Shown piece by piece: positions 58,523 through 64,000 of a stretch of 64,000 bases of DNA. The stretch's first letter is position 1; every line of letters starts with the position of its first letter. The notes under the pieces were generated by a model that ran no database searches, was not told where the DNA came from, and saw only the letters and a list, made by a program, of their open reading frames with translations. This stretch comes from Methanobacterium sp. PtaB.Bin024 (GTDB lineage: Archaea; Methanobacteriota; Methanobacteria; Methanobacteriales; Methanobacteriaceae). The stretch covers positions 3,155 through 67,154 of the forward strand of contig MVPY01000038.1 in the NCBI GenBank assembly GCA_002067065.1. Direction: 5' to 3'. The translations under genes and the position numbers were made by a program.

Positions 58523-60523
58523 TCAGCCCAGAATTTCATGATATAAAGTACTATTAGATGATATAATTGGTAAATAAACTGCAGATGGGTGTTTTTGGTC
58601 ATGGTAGATGGTCTGATGTGCTGTAACTTGTTTTGTGTCTGTGGCTATAGGATTTCCAGTATTGGGATTGGGATGCAACAGTGGATATGCACTGGAGGAA
58701 ACTTCCAGGCGGATTTTGTGCCCTGATAAAAAAACATGGCCCATGTCAAAAAGTTCTATACGATATTTCTCTATTTTGCCAGGTTCTAGAAGCACTTCTT
58801 CATCGAATCCCTGCCTGAATCTGGCTCTGATTGCTCCTCCAAATTCTTCAGGTCCCAGGTTAATGGCAGTACCATTGGGATATACATCCAAAAGTCTCAC
58901 CACAAAATCAGTGTCTTTAGCATCACTGGAAGCATATAATTCCACAAAAACCGATCCCAAAATCATCACAGGTTCTTCCAGCGTCGATGTAGTGTAAACC
59001 AGAACATCAGACCGGTTTTCAGTACCCATAGAGCCAGTGGCGAAACTTCCCATTTCTACTACTCGGGGATTGGAAGGATCATAGGTATAATTATCATAAG
59101 TGGCATTTAAACCCATACCTGAGTTATTGGAACTGTTTGATGATGAATTTTTTGGAAAATTCCATGTTAAAAAGCCATTACCAGTTGAAGTATTAGCCTG
59201 GCCTCCACTTTCAAGGTACAGAGGAGTGCTGTTGGTATCTTGAGGAGGATAAGTGGTGAGATTTATCCATTCACTTAACCCAGTTATGTAGACTGTTACT
59301 TGGGGTAAATCTGATTTGTTAGTTGAGTTTGTCTGAGTTGAATTTTTAAGATAACGATTGAAAAATGCCAGATGAGTCTCATAAGTATTTACTTGAGCCC
59401 CTGGAACGGGTAGATCACCAATTTCTGAAGATTGTGCAGCTGAGTCAAAGGTTCCTGTTTGATTCCATGGCCCTATAATCAGATAATGATCCCCAACCTT
59501 GGATGAATTTTTGCCTATTCCATTCCAGTAGTACAGTGCTCCTGGCTGGTCTGTATCAAACCAGCCACTGGTAGTCATGGAAGGTATGGTGATGTTGTCA
59601 AAATCCTGTTCTGTAAACTGGATGCGCTTCCAGTAACTATCCATGGTGGGATGTTCCAGAAACTGACGGTAAATAGGCACCTTTGTTCCGGTTAAGTTAT
59701 CTGCATTTATAAGGGGCCTGTGGTCGAATACAACAGTCCAATTAATGTTTTGGGTGTTTATATCCTGGGTGCGGCCGTTGTTTTCAAGTGTCCATGGAAG
59801 AGCCCATCCCATATAAAAAACACCCCCAACTGAGGGTATTTCTTCCATATATCTACCATAAGCGGAAGTTGGTGCTATGCATACCAGGTGGGGTGGTTTT
59901 TGAGCTGCTGCGAGCCATTGATCAGCACCCATATAATCAGATCCCATCATACCCACTTTTCCATTGGACCATGATTGGTTAGCAGCCCATTCAATTGTGT
60001 CATAACCATCCTGTCCTTCCTGGAAGAGGAATTCGAAGTCTCCTTCAGAGTCGCCTTTACCTCTAACATCCTGAACCATGAAAACATATCCATGACTTGC
60101 GAAGTAGTCTCCCATAGCAGTATAGTTCATTTCTGCCGTGTTTCGACCATATGGAGTGCGTATTATAATCACAGGATATGTGCCATTCTGTTGGGGGAGC
60201 CAAACATCAGAAACAAGTTTCACACCATCACGCATAGATGTTTTAATGCCTAGAATAGTTTTAACAGTGAAATTAGTGGTTTGGATCGTGGTGTTTTCAG
60301 TGAAATTAGTTTGATTGGTCTGGTTATGTTTAGACTGGTTCATGGTGTTATTTTCTGGTGTTAAATTATCCCTAGTTTGGTCACCACCACTTTTAAACTG
60401 ATTAAAAATAGATTCATCATTTGTACTGGATGTTTGGTTTTCTTCAATCAAAATCAAACCATATAGAACACCTATAAAAGCAACGAATGAAATTAATACT
60501 ACTGCAAACGGAGTTTCCTTCAT
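58523..60523 (-). CDS. CocE/NonD (peptidase S15) family surface protein with altered catalytic residues
   Basis: A 666-aa protein. An N-terminal anchor helix (FAVVLISFVAFIGVLYGLIL) and a Thr/Asn linker rich in NxT sequons precede an alpha/beta-hydrolase domain (VSDVWLPQQNGTYPVIIIRT; DVRGKGDSEGDF) and a C-terminal jelly roll (TDFVVRLLDVYPNGTAINLG). CocE-type enzymes have a nucleophile in GxSYxG; here the sequence is GMMGSDYMGADQW, with Asp196 where Ser is expected. The usual histidine of GPWxH is replaced in LIIGPWNQTGTF (Gln355), while the Asp in GWFD (323) is kept. Ser195 is offset by one, so the protein is probably non-catalytic or altered. It is exposed outside the membrane. Confidence 0.88.
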   Translation of the reverse strand: MKETPFAVVLISFVAFIGVLYGLILIEENQTSSTNDESIFNQFKSGGDQTRDNLTPENNTMNQSKHNQTNQTNFTENTTIQTTNFTVKTILGIKTSMRDGVKLVSDVWLPQQNGTYPVIIIRTPYGRNTAEMNYTAMGDYFASHGYVFMVQDVRGKGDSEGDFEFLFQEGQDGYDTIEWAANQSWSNGKVGMMGSDYMGADQWLAAAQKPPHLVCIAPTSAYGRYMEEIPSVGGVFYMGWALPWTLENNGRTQDINTQNINWTVVFDHRPLINADNLTGTKVPIYRQFLEHPTMDSYWKRIQFTEQDFDNITIPSMTTSGWFDTDQPGALYYWNGIGKNSSKVGDHYLIIGPWNQTGTFDSAAQSSEIGDLPVPGAQVNTYETHLAFFNRYLKNSTQTNSTNKSDLPQVTVYITGLSEWINLTTYPPQDTNSTPLYLESGGQANTSTGNGFLTWNFPKNSSSNSSNNSGMGLNATYDNYTYDPSNPRVVEMGSFATGSMGTENRSDVLVYTTSTLEEPVMILGSVFVELYASSDAKDTDFVVRLLDVYPNGTAINLGPEEFGGAIRARFRQGFDEEVLLEPGKIEKYRIELFDMGHVFLSGHKIRLEVSSSAYPLLHPNPNTGNPIATDTKQVTAHQTIYHDQKHPSAVYLPIISSNSTLYHEILG

Positions 60524-60620
60524 ATTCCCCCCAACTTAAATGGTCAGTTTATGATATGATTACTAATTACCAGGTGGTTGCTAAAAGGTTATTTTAAGAT
60601 TGTATTATAATTAACTCATA

Positions 60621-61175
60621 ATGAAAATTAAAATCCATGATATTGAAGTGAATTATCAGGTTTTCCATCGGAAGGTCAAATATGCTCGTTTGGAGATTAA
60701 AAACGGAGAACTTCACCTGATAGTTCCTCCTGCTGTTAAAGATTATCAAAAATTAATTGATAAACATGAAACTTGGATTTATCGAAAGATGTCCCGGATC
60801 AATGAGTTAAAAACTCAGGCTGAAGGAAGAAAATTGGATTTGGGTCGTTCGGATGAGGCATTCCAAAAACTGGTCCGAAATTATGTGGATAAAATCTCCC
60901 AGGAAATAGGAGTGGAATCAAATAGAGTGAGTTTTCGGAATATGAAGAGTCGTTGGGGTAGTTGCAGTTCAGCAGGAAACATAAACATTAACAGCAAGCT
61001 TGCCTATCTTCCAGAGAGTCTGATTGAGTATGTAGTGCACCATGAACTGTGTCACCTTAAAATAAGAAAACACAATCGGGAATACTGGGATGTGGTGTCT
61101 TTAAAGTACCCGAATTATAAAAAATATGAAGATGAACTCTCCATTTACTGGTTTCTGGTTAAAGATTTGAATTGA
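60621..61175 (+). CDS. YgjP-like metallopeptidase (DUF45)
   Basis: A 184-aa protein of the YgjP/SprT-like DUF45 family. The N-terminal half has the conserved NGELHLIVPPAV and SFRNMKSRWGSCSSAGNINI. The active site is YVVHHELCHLKIRKHNREYW (HExxH with a further His downstream as third ligand). The family is predicted to contain zinc-dependent peptidases; a substrate is not known. ATG 60621 has only a weak ribosome site. The gene is divergent from the CocE-like gene. Confidence 0.9.
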   Translation: MKIKIHDIEVNYQVFHRKVKYARLEIKNGELHLIVPPAVKDYQKLIDKHETWIYRKMSRINELKTQAEGRKLDLGRSDEAFQKLVRNYVDKISQEIGVESNRVSFRNMKSRWGSCSSAGNININSKLAYLPESLIEYVVHHELCHLKIRKHNREYWDVVSLKYPNYKKYEDELSIYWFLVKDLN

Positions 61176-61432
61176 TTGGCCTGAAAAATTTTATTAAGAT
61201 AAACTGATTAAACCAGAAGTGTACTGGATAATTCACCATTTTCATTTATCATATATTTTATAGGAAGTAATGCTCAATATGTTATTGGTTCTATTTTATA
61301 ACTCCTGTTTTTAACCAGACAGGCGATTCCAAAATAGAGTTAAAGTGATGATTAAACTTATTATAACACACATATAACCATATGAATCTAAATTATGCTA
61401 AAATAAGATTTTAAATGAATTTGGAGAGAGAA

Positions 61433-62956
61433 ATGATAGATATAACAATTAAAAGATATCAACCCCCACAGGATGAGGAGCCTCATTTTGAAACCTACTC
61501 TGTGGAGGAAAAAGAAAAAATGAAAGTCCTGGATGCATTGAATTATATAAATCAACATCATCAGGCTAACATTGCTTATCGCAGCTCCTGCCGGGCGGGA
61601 CAGTGTGGTTCCTGTGCCTTGAAAGTAAACGGAGAACTGGCCCTGGCATGCAAAAGAGAGATAAAAGATGGAGATGCAATAGAACCTCTCGATCTACCGG
61701 TTATTAAGGATCTGGTTGTGGATCGTGACGAGATAGATGGTAAAGTAAAGGAAATGGGTCTTTTTTTAGAGGATGAATGTGAAATTACCGAGTGCCCCGC
61801 CATCATCGACCCTGAGGAACTGGAAAACACCAAGAAGTTGAGAAGCTGTATTGATTGTTACTCGTGCCTATCTGCATGTCCTGTTCTCACTGTGAATGAT
61901 GAATTTGCAGGTCCTTACTTCATGCGTTACTTCTCTAAATTTGCCATGGACCCCCGGGACTGCGCAGACCGGGCTGAAGAAGGATTCGATGAAGGTCTTT
62001 ACTGCTGCACCTCCTGTGCTAAGTGTGTGGAGGTCTGCCCTAAAGAGATAAACACCTTCGGCGGTGCTATCGAAAAATTAAGGGAAATAGCCTGCCAGGA
62101 AGGTGTTGGACCATTACCAGCCCACAAATCAGTTAAGGAACTTGTTGAGAAAACTGGCAGATCAGTAGAACCGATGAAAGAGGGTCCTATGAGGGATGGT
62201 TTCATAAAAACTGTTGCCAAAAAACGAGCCAAAGAAGATAGTGATAATGAAGGGAAAAGGGAGAAAGTGGCCTTATTTACTGGTTGTCTTATGGATTATA
62301 GGCTTCCTGAAATTGGAATGTCCCTTATCGATGTTTTAAATAAACATGAAGTTGATGTGGAAGTGCCTGCAGGTCAGGTATGCTGTGGTTCTCCCCTGAT
62401 CAGGACTGGGCAGACAGATATACTGGATGAATTGGTTCGAAAGAATGCTAAGGCTCTTGAAGGTTATGATACCATCATCACTGTCTGTGCAGGTTGTGGT
62501 GCCACCCTTAAAAGGGACTACCTTGAACATGGGGTGAAACTGAATGTGATGGATATCAGCGAATACTTGGTGGATAAACTTAACACCAAAGATATGAAGC
62601 CAGTTAACATGCGAGTAACTTACCATGATCCCTGCCATCTTATCAGGGGTCAGGGCATCAGCGAAGAACCCCGTGAAATACTTAATAAAATTAAAGGCGT
62701 AGAGTTTGTGGAGATGGAAGTTCCTGACCAGTGTTGTGGTGCTGGAGGTGGTGTGAGATCTGGTAAACCAGAAATTGCAGCCGCCCTGGGTAGTAAAAAG
62801 GCAAAAATGGTGGAAGAATTGGATGTGGATGCGGTGATCACCATATGCCCCTTCTGTGAAAACAACATACGAGCCAGTCTGGAAGCTGAAGGCCTTGACC
62901 TGGAAGTTATGAACATACTCACCCTTCTGGAGAAATCATATAACTCCCAGGAATAG
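61433..62956 (+). CDS. tfrB: Thiol:fumarate reductase subunit B
   Basis: TfrB, with TfrA, reduces fumarate to succinate while oxidising CoM-SH and CoB-SH to the heterodisulfide. The 507-aa protein is modular: a plant-type [2Fe-2S] domain (SSCRAGQCGSCALKVNG), a succinate-dehydrogenase-like 2[4Fe-4S] region (CIDCYSCLSACP; CCTSCAKCVEVCP), then two CCG domains related to HdrB (FTGCLMDYRLPEIG, with CCGSPL; YHDPCHLIRGQG, with CCGAGGGVR and CPFCENNI). ATG 61433 follows GGAGAGAG; the ATG at 61415 lies before that site. tfrA is not in the window. It gives succinate for biosynthesis in this genus. Confidence 0.96.
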   Translation: MIDITIKRYQPPQDEEPHFETYSVEEKEKMKVLDALNYINQHHQANIAYRSSCRAGQCGSCALKVNGELALACKREIKDGDAIEPLDLPVIKDLVVDRDEIDGKVKEMGLFLEDECEITECPAIIDPEELENTKKLRSCIDCYSCLSACPVLTVNDEFAGPYFMRYFSKFAMDPRDCADRAEEGFDEGLYCCTSCAKCVEVCPKEINTFGGAIEKLREIACQEGVGPLPAHKSVKELVEKTGRSVEPMKEGPMRDGFIKTVAKKRAKEDSDNEGKREKVALFTGCLMDYRLPEIGMSLIDVLNKHEVDVEVPAGQVCCGSPLIRTGQTDILDELVRKNAKALEGYDTIITVCAGCGATLKRDYLEHGVKLNVMDISEYLVDKLNTKDMKPVNMRVTYHDPCHLIRGQGISEEPREILNKIKGVEFVEMEVPDQCCGAGGGVRSGKPEIAAALGSKKAKMVEELDVDAVITICPFCENNIRASLEAEGLDLEVMNILTLLEKSYNSQE

Positions 62957-63087
62957 TTTTTAAGAAGAATAGCTTTGATTAACCAATACATAATGGCAAA
63001 AATGATTGAAGAATGCTAGTAAAAAGGATTGAAAATAATTGTAGGATAAATTGAAGATACTGGTAGAATAGATGAAGAGGAATAATA

Positions 63088-63783
63088 ATGATTTATGTGG
63101 TTTTTGTGGAGCCAGAAACTCCTGGTAATATAGGGTTCCTGGCCAGGACCATGAAGAATTTCGGTTTGAGCCAGTTAGTCCTTATCAATCCCTGCGAACT
63201 GGAGCACGAAACCTATTATCAATCTATGCATGCCCGTGAAATCATATACAATCGCCAGGAATATGATTCACTCCCTGAATTTCTAAAGACAGAGGGTATT
63301 GATTATGTGGTGGGAACCACAGGCACAGCTGGTGGCAGTTACAATATTCCACGTATTGCAATCACCCCCGAGAATCTGTCCCAATCCCTTAATGTTAAGG
63401 GACATATTGCCCTTTTATTTGGAAGGGAAGGAGACGGCCTTACTAATCAGGAACTAGAAATGTGCGATGTGGTGGTTTCCATACCCACCCACGAATCTTA
63501 TCCTATCCTGAATATAACTCATGCTGCTGCCATCATATTCTATGAACTGTTCAAAAATGAAAAACAATATCCAGTGGAAGATTTAGACGAAGCATCACTA
63601 GAAGAAAAACAGGGCTTAATTGATTATGTGGATGATGTACTGGATAAGCTGGATTACCCTCCCCATAAAAAGAAAAATGCCTCACTAGCCTTCAAAAGGA
63701 TGGTGGGAAGAGCTTTCATATCAGGAAGGGAAGCACATACTCTTAAAGGAATGTTTCGCAGAATAAGGGACAGGATAAATTAA
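63088..63783 (+). CDS. SpoU family RNA 2'-O-methyltransferase (TrmJ-like)
   Basis: A 231-aa SPOUT enzyme: MIYVVFVEPETPGNIGFLAR (motif 1, N-x-G), LLFGREGDGLTNQELEMCDV (motif 2) and PILNITHAAAIIFYELF (motif 3 with the knot). The C-terminal ~70 residues are helical, as in TrmJ, which 2'-O-methylates position 32 of tRNA. The assignment to TrmJ rather than another SpoU enzyme is by overall length and C-terminal extension. GAGGAATAATAATG gives a weak ribosome site. It is 131 bases after tfrB on the same strand. Confidence 0.92.
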   Translation: MIYVVFVEPETPGNIGFLARTMKNFGLSQLVLINPCELEHETYYQSMHAREIIYNRQEYDSLPEFLKTEGIDYVVGTTGTAGGSYNIPRIAITPENLSQSLNVKGHIALLFGREGDGLTNQELEMCDVVVSIPTHESYPILNITHAAAIIFYELFKNEKQYPVEDLDEASLEEKQGLIDYVDDVLDKLDYPPHKKKNASLAFKRMVGRAFISGREAHTLKGMFRRIRDRIN

Positions 63784-63961
63784 ATGAATTATCACCTGAT
63801 CTGTTGATTAGGGTGAGGGTGAAAACTCTAATTGGAGTAGGAATTGCAGTCTCTAACAAACATCATCATAAAGTTCCTAACAAACATCATTAATTCATCA
63901 GAATAGTTTGAAAATATAATTGATCCAAAAGGAAAATAAGAAATAACAAAGAGGGAAGACA

Positions 63962-64000
63962 ATGGCTATTTTAAGTGACCAGGACATTATAAAATATTTA
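63962..64000 (+). CDS. dcd: dCTP deaminase (start only, truncated by window end)
   Basis: The last 39 bases encode MAILSDQDIIKYL after GAGGGAAG. This is the characteristic N-terminus of dCTP deaminase (ILSDxDI), which in archaea may also act as dUTP pyrophosphatase. Only 13 codons are visible, so the call rests on that motif. Confidence 0.75.
   Translation, partial: MAILSDQDIIKYL

Overview
The window comes from a mesophilic, AT-rich methanogenic archaeon of the order Methanobacteriales, most likely the genus Methanobacterium. The evidence is the gene content: heterodisulfide reductase subunits HdrC and HdrB, an operon of methanogenesis marker proteins, thiol:fumarate reductase TfrB, 2-phosphoglycerate kinase (cyclic 2,3-diphosphoglycerate pathway), an F420H2-oxidase-type flavoprotein and a surface protein with pseudomurein-binding repeats. 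Ribosome-binding sites are clear (AGGAGG or GGTGAT types), and ATG, GTG and TTG starts are all used. I saw no tRNA, rRNA, CRISPR array, prophage or intact insertion sequence.

Layout. Positions 1-4.1 kb hold an FprA-type flavoprotein end, a hypothetical gene, a CBS protein overlapping 2-phosphoglycerate kinase, a phosphodiesterase and two coupled conserved archaeal genes. Positions 4.2-6.1 kb hold hdrCB, whose hdrC has an unusual charged N-terminal extension. Positions 6.3-15.1 kb hold a Tgt-like protein, an ABC exporter operon under a PadR regulator (with an extra 54-codon membrane protein and a methyltransferase), a DUF1847 protein, a Dam-type DNA methylase, diphthine synthase and Trm5. Positions 15.2-24.8 kb hold an MtnA-type isomerase, then an eight-gene operon for marker proteins 2, 3, 6, a DUF2111 protein, 5, 15, 17 and NifB, then a DUF2117 gene and nob1. 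This operon is probably concerned with activating methyl-coenzyme M reductase. A strongly structured non-coding RNA candidate lies at 25.0 kb, followed by moaB, pyrE, a small zinc-finger gene, a PRC-barrel gene and a sodium:solute symporter with its small accessory protein.

Positions 29.7-41.4 kb are envelope and signalling genes: a 1155-residue secreted protein with a clan CD peptidase-like domain, beta-helix repeats, pseudomurein-binding repeats and an SGNH-like C-terminus; a GT-C membrane protein with a sequon-rich tail; an exported BPL_N amidotransferase-like protein; a winged-helix regulator; a Kef-type antiporter; and a receiver-PAS-histidine kinase. Positions 41.5-47.8 kb are more accessory in character. 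Four decayed copies of an intergenic repeat, a gene remnant and a second possible RNA locus are scattered among an acetoacetate-decarboxylase-like gene, an SDR, small membrane proteins, a GNAT acetyltransferase and a small sulfite-reductase-like protein.

Positions 47.8-64 kb hold a methyltransferase, a metallo-beta-lactamase hydrolase, a second symporter paralogue, aryl-acid metabolism genes (paaK, ACT protein, iorB, iorA) interrupted by a TauE-type permease, a CocE-like surface protein that has lost catalytic residues, a YgjP-type metallopeptidase, tfrB, a SpoU methyltransferase and the start of dCTP deaminase.
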